Program-made: the position numbers and the translations under genes | Shown: positions 8,144-16,718 of the stretch, piece by piece | Layout of the letters: each line of letters begins with the position of its first letter | How positions within the stretch are numbered: the first letter of the stretch is position 1 | The notes under the pieces: model-generated | Told to the model about the DNA's origin: nothing | The model's input: the letters and a program-made list of their open reading frames with translations, nothing else | The model's database searches: none | Assembly (NCBI GenBank): GCA_964652825.1 | Contig: CAZZCU010000008.1 | Span: forward strand, 24,530-88,529 | Direction: 5' to 3' | Length of the DNA: 64,000 nucleotides | Origin: CAZZCU01 sp964652825 | GTDB taxonomy: Bacteria; Bdellovibrionota_B; Oligoflexia; Oligoflexales; CAZZCU01

Positions 8144-9315
8144 GGATGTTGGCTCCCCCGTTTCTCGCCCGCATACAACCAATCCCATTCGGGATGGTAG
8201 TTTAAAGCAAATCGTTCCTGTCCGCACGTGCTCCCGCAGACGCTAGCGATTGCCGCCAAGAAATCCGGTAGGTTTTTCGTTCGGAAAACCTGCGGCGCAA
8301 ATGCCGCGGTTGGCATGGATGAACGCCAATAGTTCCAGAGCATTTTGGTACGACCGAGCGTGTGTGGATGAAACGTAACGTCTTTGGTATCGCCGGCATC
8401 GTGGGCTTTGATCAGGTATGCAAGTATATATAGCCAACGATCAAGATCGGTGTCACAAACGGGCAGGTCATGAAATATCTCGGCCACGTGCAGCAATTGC
8501 CGTGGCTTGCTGAGCTGCAAATTTTGTAACAGACAAAAAGCTTCGAGTGCGGTCAACACGGTGGCAGCATCAATCCATGTTTCGTCGGGTGTTGGTTGGC
8601 GAATAGCAGAAAAAATCCAAGGTTGGCGCAAGGCGCCGCGACCAATCAGTACTTTGCGGATGCCGGGATAGCGCTGTTGTAGCAGCCGGAAATCAGCGGC
8701 GGTGTTGATGTCGCCAGAGCCTACGACTGGATAGGACGTGGCCGCCGCCGCACGAGCGATCGGTTCCCAGCGGGCTTTACCGGTATAGCGATCAGTGCGG
8801 GTGCGACCGTGGATTTGCAGTTGCGCCAGCGGCAGGTCGGTAATCCCCGCGAGCAAAGCAGCGAATTCGTTTTCATCGGTAAAACCCAGACGCATTTTTA
8901 CGCTGAGTCGTCCCGCTCCTAGGCTGGCACAGAGTTTTTCGACATAGGCATGGAACTTCTCAGTCTCACGCAGAATAGCGCTGCCAGCGCCGTTCCCCAC
9001 GACCGTGGGAGCTGGACAGCCGCAGTTTAAATCCACGTAGTCCGTATAACGTAGCAACTGTTCCGCGATGCGCGTGAAGTCATCGGGATTACCGGTCATG
9101 AGCTGTGGCGTCAGTTGATAACGACTCCAGCCCGCTAGGCTAAGCAATTCCGGTGCGTAAAGAGGATCAACTTTCCGAAAGGGAAAATGCTCGGTAATAC
9201 GCAAAAACGGCGTCGACATAAAAGCCGGCGCCGATGTCAAAGAAAACCATAGTCGGGTGGCAAAGTCAGTCACGCCCTCCATGGGGGCGAGACCAACGTC
9301 GAGAGAGGGCTTCAC
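8125..9315 (-). CDS. dus: tRNA-dihydrouridine synthase
   Basis: FMN enzyme that reduces specific uridines in tRNA to dihydrouridine with NADPH. 396 residues, longer than the 310-330 of most Dus enzymes, with a C-terminal helical extension like the DusC group. Seen: FMN-site LAPMEGVTD (9-17), the catalytic-cysteine motif LNCGCPAPTVVGNGAG, KMRLGF, the His motif LQIHGRTRTD with the family Arg residues, and GSGDIN and IGRGAL for flavin phosphate binding. Start is GTG; no strong ribosome site. It follows rpoD by 11 bases, so it may be co-transcribed with rpsU-dnaG-rpoD. The exact uridine position modified cannot be told from sequence alone. Confidence 0.92.
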   Translation of the reverse strand: MKPSLDVGLAPMEGVTDFATRLWFSLTSAPAFMSTPFLRITEHFPFRKVDPLYAPELLSLAGWSRYQLTPQLMTGNPDDFTRIAEQLLRYTDYVDLNCGCPAPTVVGNGAGSAILRETEKFHAYVEKLCASLGAGRLSVKMRLGFTDENEFAALLAGITDLPLAQLQIHGRTRTDRYTGKARWEPIARAAAATSYPVVGSGDINTAADFRLLQQRYPGIRKVLIGRGALRQPWIFSAIRQPTPDETWIDAATVLTALEAFCLLQNLQLSKPRQLLHVAEIFHDLPVCDTDLDRWLYILAYLIKAHDAGDTKDVTFHPHTLGRTKMLWNYWRSSMPTAAFAPQVFRTKNLPDFLAAIASVCGSTCGQERFALNYHPEWDWLYAGEKRGSQHPWPQTI

Positions 9316-9326
9316 AGCCGACTCGT

Positions 9327-11696
9327 TTAGGATTCGATAAACGCGCGCAATTTTTTGCTGCGCGATGGGTGACGAAGTTTGCGCAAAGCTTTGGCTTCGA
9401 TTTGTCGAATACGTTCACGCGTTACATCAAAGTTTTGACCAACTTCTTCCAGCGTGTGATCGCTGCGTTCGCCAATACCAAAGCGCATACGCAGAACTTT
9501 TTCTTCGCGCGGCGTCAAAGTCGCCAAAGCTTTCTCGGTTTGCTCAGACAGGTTGCTGCCCATAACCGATTCCGATGGTGTCGATTGCGACTTATCTTCG
9601 AGGAAATCACCAATATGATTATCTTCTTCTTCGCCGATCGGTGTTTCCAGAGAAATCGGCTCGATGGCGATCTTCAGCACCTTGCGGACTTTATCCAACG
9701 ACAAGTCCATACGCGCGGCGATCTCTTCGGGCGTCGGTTCGCGGCCCATTTCCTGGACCAGATAACGACTGGTGCGGATAAGTTTGTTGATGGTTTCGAT
9801 CATGTGAACCGGAATACGAATCGTACGTGCCTGATCAGCAATGGCACGGGTGATCGCCTGACGAATCCACCAGGTCGCATAGGTCGAGAACTTGTAGCCT
9901 CGACGATACTCAAACTTCTCAACGGCTTTCATCAAACCGATGTTGCCTTCCTGAATCAGATCCAGGAACTGCAAGCCGCGGTTAGTGTATTTCTTGGCGA
10001 TGGACACGACCAGGCGCAGGTTTGCCTCCACCAGTTCGCGTTTGGCGTCTTCGGCTTTTTGACGCATATCGGCGAGATCCTGGTAGGACGAGTTCAGAAT
10101 TTTTGCGTCCATGCCGGATGCAGCCGAGCATTGATTGATGGCGTCGATCGCTGCCTGGAAGTTGCGGGCAACACGTTGCCACTCACGCTCCGAAGTACTG
10201 CCAAACGGCGCGTCCGGAGTTTTGCCCAAATGATCGCGTAAAATCTGTTCGGTGGTGTTCAGGCGTTTAGTGTAATACGCCATGTCCTGTTGTGCCTCGC
10301 GGAGCGTGTTAACGTGTCCAGCGAGCAAATCAATAACACCGGTCAGCAATTTACGATTGATATTCAGTTCTTTTAAAATGCCGAAAATTTTGTTGCGCTG
10401 TGCTTCAAACTTGCTGATGGTTTTTTTGGAAGCACTGGCTTTTTGCGAAGCCTTCAGCAAAGACTCAAATTCTTCGTAGTCTTTAATGAAGTCGGTTGTT
10501 GATTCCTTGAGTTTATCAAGATGCAGCTGCTCGTTGGACGAGGCTTCATCATCGTCAAAGCCTTTGATAAAGCTTTTCATGCGCAACTCACCGGCAACAA
10601 ATTTGCGCGCGGCGTCAATAATTGTATCGCGACCGATCTGCAGATCCAAAAGTCGCTCAAGAATGCGATTTTCTTCGGATTCAATTTTTTTGGCGATAAC
10701 CACTTCGCCTTCGCGTGACAACAAGGCAACGCTACCCATTTTGCGCAAATAAATACGCACCGGGTCGTTGGATTTGCCCAGAGCCGCGTCCGCGGTTACA
10801 ACAACTGTCGGCTCGGGACGTTCACCGTCAGCGGGACTTGGTTCGTCGTCGCTACTCTCGCTGTCAGCGGTATCGATCTCAAGATCAAGATCGATTTCCT
10901 CGGCGTCACCATTGGCCGCGAATTCATCGTCTTCTGAGCCGATCGCGCTAGCGCCTTCGATGGTGCGGCCGCCTTCGGCGCCTGCACCCGCGTCAATCAC
11001 CTTGATGCGTTTTTTGCGTAAACCGTTGATCAACTTATCGATGAATTCGGGCGTCGCCATTGCTGCGGGAATCGATGCCGAAATTTCTTTATAACTGATT
11101 TGACCTTGTTCCACCGCCAGCGCTTCCAGGTGCGCGGCGATTTGGGCTTTTGATAGACCGATCGGCGCTTTCTCAGTTGCCGCCGCAGCGTTTTTACCTT
11201 TTTTGATTTTTTCTTTTGCCGCCTTGGCTTCTATAGCTTTGACTTTGGTTTTGGCGACTGGTGCGACGGCTTTAACAGGTTTCGCTTTTACCTTTTTAGG
11301 TGCGGCGACTTTCGCTGGTTTGACCGTTTTGATTTTACCTTTACCTTTGATGGCTTCGGTTTTTTTGGTTTTGCCTTTTGCCTTTTTAACCTGAGCGCCT
11401 GTGCGTGCCACGATTGCCAACGATACGCCTCCGCGCGTTTTCGGCGCAAGTTTGCGGGCTTTGATAACTTTGTTTGATGATGGCTTTTTCGCTGCGGTTT
11501 TGGTCACGGTGGTTTTCTTGACTTTCCGGGCCAGGGTTTTAGCAATTTGTTTTACTGCGCGTTTTACCGACAACCCGGCGGAGACAGCCGGCTTTTTTTG
11601 CTTAGCGTTACGAGCTGCTTTTGCAGGTTTACGTGTCGCTGACTTGGTGGTTTTACGAACAGCTTTCGCCTTGGAGGTCTTTTTATTCCGGCTCAT
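9327..11696 (-). CDS. rpoD: Primary sigma factor sigma-70 (RpoD) with lysine-rich N-terminal extension
   Basis: Housekeeping sigma factor directing RNA polymerase to most promoters. 789 residues. From about 180 it has all expected parts: region 1.1 (LSKAQIAAHLEALAVEQGQI), an acidic linker (255-290), region 1.2 (DPVRIYLRKMG), the non-conserved region, region 2 (GNIGLMKAVEKFEYRRGYKF, then YATWWIRQAITRAI), region 3 and region 4 with its HTH (TLEEVGQNFDVTRERIRQIE). Before this stands a stretch of about 175 residues that is extremely rich in Lys and Ala (50 Lys in the first 170 residues by my count, very few acids), resembling the tail of histone H1. GGGGAG lies about ten bases before the ATG. It is the last gene of the classic rpsU-dnaG-rpoD set. 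Confidence 0.97.
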   Translation of the reverse strand: MSRNKKTSKAKAVRKTTKSATRKPAKAARNAKQKKPAVSAGLSVKRAVKQIAKTLARKVKKTTVTKTAAKKPSSNKVIKARKLAPKTRGGVSLAIVARTGAQVKKAKGKTKKTEAIKGKGKIKTVKPAKVAAPKKVKAKPVKAVAPVAKTKVKAIEAKAAKEKIKKGKNAAAATEKAPIGLSKAQIAAHLEALAVEQGQISYKEISASIPAAMATPEFIDKLINGLRKKRIKVIDAGAGAEGGRTIEGASAIGSEDDEFAANGDAEEIDLDLEIDTADSESSDDEPSPADGERPEPTVVVTADAALGKSNDPVRIYLRKMGSVALLSREGEVVIAKKIESEENRILERLLDLQIGRDTIIDAARKFVAGELRMKSFIKGFDDDEASSNEQLHLDKLKESTTDFIKDYEEFESLLKASQKASASKKTISKFEAQRNKIFGILKELNINRKLLTGVIDLLAGHVNTLREAQQDMAYYTKRLNTTEQILRDHLGKTPDAPFGSTSEREWQRVARNFQAAIDAINQCSAASGMDAKILNSSYQDLADMRQKAEDAKRELVEANLRLVVSIAKKYTNRGLQFLDLIQEGNIGLMKAVEKFEYRRGYKFSTYATWWIRQAITRAIADQARTIRIPVHMIETINKLIRTSRYLVQEMGREPTPEEIAARMDLSLDKVRKVLKIAIEPISLETPIGEEEDNHIGDFLEDKSQSTPSESVMGSNLSEQTEKALATLTPREEKVLRMRFGIGERSDHTLEEVGQNFDVTRERIRQIEAKALRKLRHPSRSKKLRAFIES

Positions 11697-11737
11697 GCGC
11701 AGAGAGCTCCCCGGTAGTTATAGTTAGAATAAAGCGA

Positions 11738-11750
11738 GGCATAATATGCC
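11738..11750. repeat. Short palindrome in the dnaG-rpoD gap
   Basis: GGCATA-A-TATGCC, six-base arms about a single base, inside an imperfect larger repeat with flanking GAGGC and GCCTC. It stands in the leader just upstream of rpoD on the minus strand. It could be a protein site or an RNA hairpin in the processed operon transcript; no poly-T follows, so it is not an obvious terminator. Confidence 0.35.
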
Positions 11751-11795
11751 GCCTCGTACATGAAATCAACACCTAAAACCCTAAATTTTAATATT

Positions 11796-13583
11796 TTAAT
11801 TCTTTTCTAATGAAATTATATCGTTATTAATAGATTTTATGGCTTTTAAAAGCTCGGGAACTTCGCTGCCGTCCGTCTGCGGCATGGCGCTGGCCTTGCG
11901 TAGGCGGACCTTCAAATCACTTAAGGCCAACTTAAGTCTCGTTTCTTTTTGGCGGAGGGCAAGTTTGGCCAGACGTTCTCGTCGGTTAGAGCAGTCAAAG
12001 GCAATCGCGGCGGCACGTGCCCGCTCCAGAAACTTTTCTACTTCCGGATCGGCATTTTGTTGCAGCGCGGTGAGTTCGAGGCTCGCGGGTGATGAACCGT
12101 GCGTGAGGATGTTCATAAAATACTCGGCCACACGGCTCCACCGTTCATCAAATTCCAGCTCTTGATGAATCATGGTCTGAATCAGCTGATTGTCGAGTTC
12201 GCCAGGCTTGGAGAAAAATAAATGCGCCAACAATTCATACTCGATCTGTGTCAATTCACTGGCGGGTTTGCCGACGGTGGTTTTGGTCGCTACTTCATCA
12301 AGCTGCGACGTGGATTTGGGTGCAACTTGGTTTGGGCGTGCCGTTGCAATCGCGCTTTCGATATCCTTGATTTGCACGCCACTAAACTGCGCAAGCCGAC
12401 TGATGAGAAAACTTCTCTGGATGGGATCACGAATCTGTCGCAACCACGGTACAAATTCGGTGTTCACTAGTTCAGCGATGGCAAGACCTTTGATGCCGGC
12501 CAATTTCTGGCGCAGAGCATAGTCCAATAAATCAGGCGCTTTATTGATGAGTGCCAGCAAGCCCTCAGCGCCGACGCGACGAATATAAACATCCGGGTCT
12601 TCCTGGTCGGGCAGGACGGCGACCTGAACCTGCATCTGCGGTTGTGTCAACGCCGTGTCCACTGAACGCAACGATGCCTTTTGTCCCGCCGTATCACCAT
12701 CGAATAATAGAACGACGCGACTCGTCACTTGCTTAAGCTGACGCAAGTGCGCTGGCGTCAACGCAGTGCCCAGACAGGCGACGGCATTAGGGACGCCGCA
12801 TTGCCAAAGCATCAATGTATCCATATAGCCTTCGACGATGATGGCGTAGCCCGCTTGGCGAATCGCGGCTTTGGCGCGATCAAAGCCAAACAACACCGTG
12901 GATTTGTCGAACAAAGGATTGTCGCGACTATTCAAGTATTTTGCCGGGTGATTGACAGTGGTGCGACCACCAAAGGCGATCAGGCGGCCTTGGCCATCAC
13001 GAATGGGAATAGTCAGGCGATCGCGAAAGAAATCATAGTAACGTTGGCCTTCCTGGGAGCGCGTGAGCAGTGAGACGGAATCCAAATCTTCGAGGCGAAA
13101 ACTCTGGCGTCGCAAACTGGTGAGCAGGGTGTTGGTATCGCCGGGAGCAAAACCGAAGCCGAATTCCTTAATCGACAACTCGGTGAAGCCGCGTTCAATC
13201 AAGTAGCGGCGATATTTGTCGTTGCCCGGTTGATACAACTGCGCAACGAAATGGTCCTGGGCTGCATCAAGCGCACGATACAGATTGGACATGGCTTGGC
13301 GCTGGCGGTTTTGGCGTTCGCTATCTTCAAACTCCGGTGCCTCGATGGCGAACTTCTTGGCGAGAAATTTCAGTGCATCGATGAAGCCAAGTCCCTGTTG
13401 GTGACGCGCGAAGTCGATCGCGTCGCCGTGAGCGCGGCAACCGAAGCAAAAATAGTGACTATCGTAGATAGTGAAGCTGGGCGATTTTTCGGGGTGAAAC
13501 GGACAAAGACCGACCTTGCGGCCGGAGCGGGTCTGCAACGAGAGTGACTCGCCGATCAACGCATCCAGCGGTACGCGTTCCAA
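11796..13583 (-). CDS. dnaG: DNA primase DnaG
   Basis: Makes RNA primers at the replication fork together with the replicative helicase. 595 residues from a TTG. Seen: the CHC2 zinc ribbon (Cys27, His30, Cys46, Cys49: LCPFH and YFCFGC), the RNA-polymerase core, and the TOPRIM motifs VEGYMDTLM and LLFDGDTAGQKAS. The C-terminal third is the helicase-binding helical region. The start is doubtful: the frame stays open upstream through the codons for IEQVKKRI to a stop at 13617-13619, and those residues extend the N-terminal helix typical of DnaG. No ATG or GTG exists there, only CTG (13616) and ATT (13607). It sits between rpsU and rpoD, the conserved macromolecular synthesis order. Confidence 0.95.
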   Translation of the reverse strand: MERVPLDALIGESLSLQTRSGRKVGLCPFHPEKSPSFTIYDSHYFCFGCRAHGDAIDFARHQQGLGFIDALKFLAKKFAIEAPEFEDSERQNRQRQAMSNLYRALDAAQDHFVAQLYQPGNDKYRRYLIERGFTELSIKEFGFGFAPGDTNTLLTSLRRQSFRLEDLDSVSLLTRSQEGQRYYDFFRDRLTIPIRDGQGRLIAFGGRTTVNHPAKYLNSRDNPLFDKSTVLFGFDRAKAAIRQAGYAIIVEGYMDTLMLWQCGVPNAVACLGTALTPAHLRQLKQVTSRVVLLFDGDTAGQKASLRSVDTALTQPQMQVQVAVLPDQEDPDVYIRRVGAEGLLALINKAPDLLDYALRQKLAGIKGLAIAELVNTEFVPWLRQIRDPIQRSFLISRLAQFSGVQIKDIESAIATARPNQVAPKSTSQLDEVATKTTVGKPASELTQIEYELLAHLFFSKPGELDNQLIQTMIHQELEFDERWSRVAEYFMNILTHGSSPASLELTALQQNADPEVEKFLERARAAAIAFDCSNRRERLAKLALRQKETRLKLALSDLKVRLRKASAMPQTDGSEVPELLKAIKSINNDIISLEKN

Positions 13584-13616
13584 AATCCGTTTTTTGACTT
13601 GTTCAATAGGTGTCAG

Positions 13617-13814
13617 TTAAGCACCAAATTTGCGAATTTTCTTCATCGCCCGCTTGCGTGCGGCGGCGGCTTTTTTCTTACGTTTTACTGAAGGCTTTTC
13701 GTAATGTTCGTGTTTGCGTAAGTCAGATAGGACGCCAGCTTTTTCGCATTGTTTTTTAAAACGACGAACCGCGGCTTCAAATGACTCACCTTCTTTTAGG
13801 CGAATACCAGGCAT
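13617..13814 (-). CDS. rpsU: 30S ribosomal protein S21
   Basis: Small basic ribosomal protein that helps the 30S subunit with start-site selection. 65 residues with the family pattern: GESFEAAVRRFKKQCEKAG, then the long basic helix RKKKAAAARKRAMKK. ATG is preceded by GGAGGAAAG. First gene of rpsU-dnaG-rpoD; the dnaG frame begins right after its stop, which suggests tight coupling. The C-terminal helix keeps the expected Lys/Arg/Ala-rich composition. Confidence 0.96.
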   Translation of the reverse strand: MPGIRLKEGESFEAAVRRFKKQCEKAGVLSDLRKHEHYEKPSVKRKKKAAAARKRAMKKIRKFGA

Positions 13815-13838
13815 GCTTGATCTTTCCTCCCCAATAGC

Positions 13839-14963
13839 TCAGAGCTCTTGCTTTAAACGGCCTGCAAGTTGATCTCCGTAATCGCACAAATTTTTGACGC
13901 TGGCTAGCAGTAAATACTCGGCGCGATCCTTGAGTTCGCCGCCAGCCTTGAGGACCGCCACCCAATGGTGCGGGCGCGGCTGTCGGCAAAGATTCTTGGG
14001 GTCGCCCTCGGCATCCCATTCCTTGACCGCCGCGGTACTGATGACCAGATACTTGCCGTTGGGGCTGAGCGAGGTTTGATAATTACTGCCTAGGCGGGAA
14101 GCAACCAAATCTGCGTAAACGTTGATATTTTCCGTCTGAGTCTCCGGATTAAAGAAGGCAACGCCAAAGTAAGGGTGAAGCAGTTTTTTGCCTTCATCGA
14201 GCAGATAGTAAATTTTGATATTCAGGTAATTGGGCGCTAGGTCGCTTTCGTGAGCGCAGTGACCTGAGGGGAAAAACACTAAATAAGATTGTTGATCGCG
14301 ATAGGCACGGCCGAAACCGCGCAAATCGACATAATCGGTTTTCTCTTTTTTTCTGGTTTGTCGGCCAAGCACGCCCAGAATGTGGCGGCTGTCGAGAGTG
14401 TTCAGGCCGGCGAATATCTGTGGCACGTTGCCGAATAAAAAATACTCGCGGGCTGCCGGCTTGGCGATCGCGTCTCGCAGGGGTCTGCAGGAATAGCCCG
14501 GCAATCCGGGAAGATTCCAGGGTATTTCGTTATTTAATCCGATGCCGCCGAAGTAAACGCGCTTGGCCGGATCCAGCCAAAAGGGGACCGCTACCTCGCC
14601 CGAGAAGCTTTGTTCCTGAAGATTGTTTTGGCACTCGGTTAGCGCTTGTTTGAGGCTGACGCGATCTTTGCGATGAGTTTTGATCGCGGTCTTTTTGCAC
14701 CTGCTGTAGTCGACCGAGGTTGGGAACAGTTCGCGACAGGCGACCATGCTGGCTTTTAATCCGCCGGTGTTGTCGCGTTGGCCGCCGGCTGCGCGCCACT
14801 CTTTGATCGCGGCGGTTTTGCAGCTATGAAAACCGGCTTCGCTTTTTTTCAATGCGGATTGTTGTGGCTGTAAATCACCGTCGCGAGCGCGGGCGGTAGT
14901 CACGGGGACGATGCCGCAGATTGCCAAGAGAAGGAACATCGCTGATGATTTTATTCTTTTCAT
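13839..14963 (-). CDS. Secreted protein with a two-copy cysteine repeat, function unknown
   Basis: 374 residues from the ATG at 14963, which directly precedes a typical signal peptide (MKRIKSSAMFLLLAICG, predicted cut after VTTARA). An earlier in-frame start at 15071 would put 36 non-signal residues ahead of it and collide with the divergent yajQ gene. After the signal there are two related segments, each beginning Cys-Lys-x-x-Ala-Ile-Lys (CKTAAIK and CKKTAIK) and ending in a second Cys 22-28 residues later; four Cys could form two disulfides. The remaining two thirds (for example VYFGGIGLNNEIPWNLPG, YFLFGNVPQIFAGL, YLVFFPSGHCAHE) looks like a single extracytoplasmic domain that I do not recognise. 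It lies 24 bases upstream of rpsU and might share its transcript. Confidence 0.75.
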   Translation of the reverse strand: MKRIKSSAMFLLLAICGIVPVTTARARDGDLQPQQSALKKSEAGFHSCKTAAIKEWRAAGGQRDNTGGLKASMVACRELFPTSVDYSRCKKTAIKTHRKDRVSLKQALTECQNNLQEQSFSGEVAVPFWLDPAKRVYFGGIGLNNEIPWNLPGLPGYSCRPLRDAIAKPAAREYFLFGNVPQIFAGLNTLDSRHILGVLGRQTRKKEKTDYVDLRGFGRAYRDQQSYLVFFPSGHCAHESDLAPNYLNIKIYYLLDEGKKLLHPYFGVAFFNPETQTENINVYADLVASRLGSNYQTSLSPNGKYLVISTAAVKEWDAEGDPKNLCRQPRPHHWVAVLKAGGELKDRAEYLLLASVKNLCDYGDQLAGRLKQEL

Positions 14964-15045
14964 GCCTGCCAGCTTAAAGTAATTAAGGGTCTGCCAAAAG
15001 GGAATTTTCTCGAAATTTATCTTTGGGATACGGAGCGGCGTGCAC

Positions 15046-15537
15046 ATGCCATCATTTGATATTGTCAGCAAAGTCGAGGTTCAGGAAATCGACAACGCAG
15101 TTAATCAGGCGCAAAAAGAAATCGATCAGCGTTTTGATTTCAAGGGCGGCAAGTCGGCTTATGAGCTGGATAAGGCGGCGATGACCATTAAGATCACGGC
15201 GGACGACGATTTTAAATTGCGCTCGATGCATCAGATTCTTGAACAGAAAATGGCGAAGCGCCAGATCGATCTACGCTGCCTGGAATACGCGGACGCGGTG
15301 CCGGCCAGCGGCAATATTTTGCGCCAGGTTGTGAAGCTTAAACAAGGCATCGATCGTGAGTGCGCCAAACAGATCACCAAAATAATCAAGGACTCCAAGT
15401 TGAAGGTGCAGCCAGAGATTCAGGATGAGCAAGTGCGGGTTTCCGGCAAAAAAATTGATGATCTTCAGACGGCGATGCAGATGTTGCGTGGCCAGACGCT
15501 GCCGGTGCCCTTGCAGTTTGTGAATATGAGGAGCTGA
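15046..15537 (+). CDS. yajQ: YajQ-family nucleotide-binding protein
   Basis: 163 residues, usual family length. Seen: MPSFDIVSKVE at the start, EIDQRFDFKGG, the central repeat-like halves and the end LRGQTLPVPLQFVN, all diagnostic for the UPF0234/YajQ family. Some members bind cyclic di-GMP and act with transcription factors; others bind nucleotides or tRNA, so the role here is open. GTG at 15040 is also possible, but the family begins MPSFD, so the ATG at 15046 is used; GGAG stands ten bases upstream. ychF follows five bases after its stop, so the two are likely co-transcribed. Confidence 0.93.
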   Translation: MPSFDIVSKVEVQEIDNAVNQAQKEIDQRFDFKGGKSAYELDKAAMTIKITADDDFKLRSMHQILEQKMAKRQIDLRCLEYADAVPASGNILRQVVKLKQGIDRECAKQITKIIKDSKLKVQPEIQDEQVRVSGKKIDDLQTAMQMLRGQTLPVPLQFVNMRS

Positions 15538-15542
15538 GGCGA

Positions 15543-16661
15543 ATGGGTTTCAAATGTGGCATCGTTGGTTTGCCCAATGTTGGCAAATCGACCATTTTTA
15601 ATGCGCTGACGGCTGTGGGTGCGGCGGCGGAAAATTATCCGTTTTGCACGATTGACCCTAATATCGGTCGTGTTGATGTGCCGGATCCACGCTTGCAGGA
15701 GCTCGATACCATAGTGCATGCGCAGCGGATCGTGCCGGCATCGATGGAGTTTGTGGATATCGCCGGTCTGGTTAAGGGCGCGGCCAAAGGTGAGGGCCTG
15801 GGTAACCAATTCCTCGGCCACATCCGCTCGACCGATGCGGTGGCGCATGTGGTGCGATGCTTTGCTGATCCGAATGTGACGCATGTCGACGGCTCAGTGA
15901 ACCCGGAGCGCGATATCTCGACGATCGAAGCCGAGTTGATTTTTGCCGACGAAGCGACGGCGAGCGTGGCGCTGGAGCGTTATCGGAAATTGAGCAAGGT
16001 GCCGGATAAAAAACTTCCCCCGACTATTAAGATGCTGGAGGCGTTGCAATCACATCTGCAGAAGCTACAGCCGGCGCGTACTTTTAAAGTGGACGATTAC
16101 ATTGGCGACGTCAAAGAAGTCGGCGAGGCGTTTCGTGATCTGCATTTAATCACCAGCAAGAAAGTCGTGTACGTCTGTAATGTCGATGAGGATATGGCGG
16201 CTGGTGACACCGATAACGAATATACATTGATCGTGAAAAAGCATGCGGAGCGTGAGGGCGCAGGGGTCGTGATTATCTGCGGCAAGCTGGAAGCGGAGCT
16301 GTCGCAGCTGGATCCGGAATCCAAGGCGGCGATGATCGCCGATCTGGGGATGCATGAACCGGGATTGAATCGTTTGATTCGTGCTGGGTACGTCATTTTG
16401 GGACTGCAGACTTATTTCACCGCAGGTGTTAAAGAGATAAGAGCGTGGACGATCCATCGCGGTGATAAGGCGCCGGCGGCCGCAGGTAAAATCCATTCCG
16501 ATTTTGAGCGCGGTTTTATCTCGGCAGAAGTTTGTACAGTAAAAGATTTGATCAAGGCGGGGAGTCGCGTCAAATTGAAGGAAGTTGGACTCATGCGTAT
16601 GGAAGGTCGTGAGTATGTTGTTCAGGATGGTGACGTGATGGAATTTCGTTTTAATGTTTGA
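15543..16661 (+). CDS. ychF: Ribosome-binding ATPase YchF
   Basis: Obg-family P-loop protein that binds the ribosome and hydrolyses ATP rather than GTP. 372 residues. Seen: Walker A GLPNVGKST (near residue 8), the switch region around ENYPFCTIDPN, G3 (VDIAGLVKGA) and, in place of the GTPase NKxD, the sequence NVDE, which is the change that makes the family prefer ATP. The C-terminal TGS domain ends in REYVVQDGDVMEFRFNV. GAGG lies just upstream of the ATG. It follows yajQ closely; the pair is probably one transcript. A short inverted repeat downstream (16671-16687) has no proper poly-T. Confidence 0.97.
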   Translation: MGFKCGIVGLPNVGKSTIFNALTAVGAAAENYPFCTIDPNIGRVDVPDPRLQELDTIVHAQRIVPASMEFVDIAGLVKGAAKGEGLGNQFLGHIRSTDAVAHVVRCFADPNVTHVDGSVNPERDISTIEAELIFADEATASVALERYRKLSKVPDKKLPPTIKMLEALQSHLQKLQPARTFKVDDYIGDVKEVGEAFRDLHLITSKKVVYVCNVDEDMAAGDTDNEYTLIVKKHAEREGAGVVIICGKLEAELSQLDPESKAAMIADLGMHEPGLNRLIRAGYVILGLQTYFTAGVKEIRAWTIHRGDKAPAAAGKIHSDFERGFISAEVCTVKDLIKAGSRVKLKEVGLMRMEGREYVVQDGDVMEFRFNV

Positions 16662-16718
16662 TATGACGGCAAACAGAATTTCTGTTTCCTGGTTCTAACA
16701 TCTATAAAGGAGATGATA

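Noticed and set aside
9234..10241. 335-codon plus-strand frame opposite rpoD
   Set aside because: Mirror of the conserved sigma-70 regions; no signals for expression.
16671..16687. Inverted repeat AAACAGA-ATT-TCTGTTT after ychF
   Set aside because: AT-rich seven-base stem with no poly-T run beyond the arm; too weak to call a terminator or operator.
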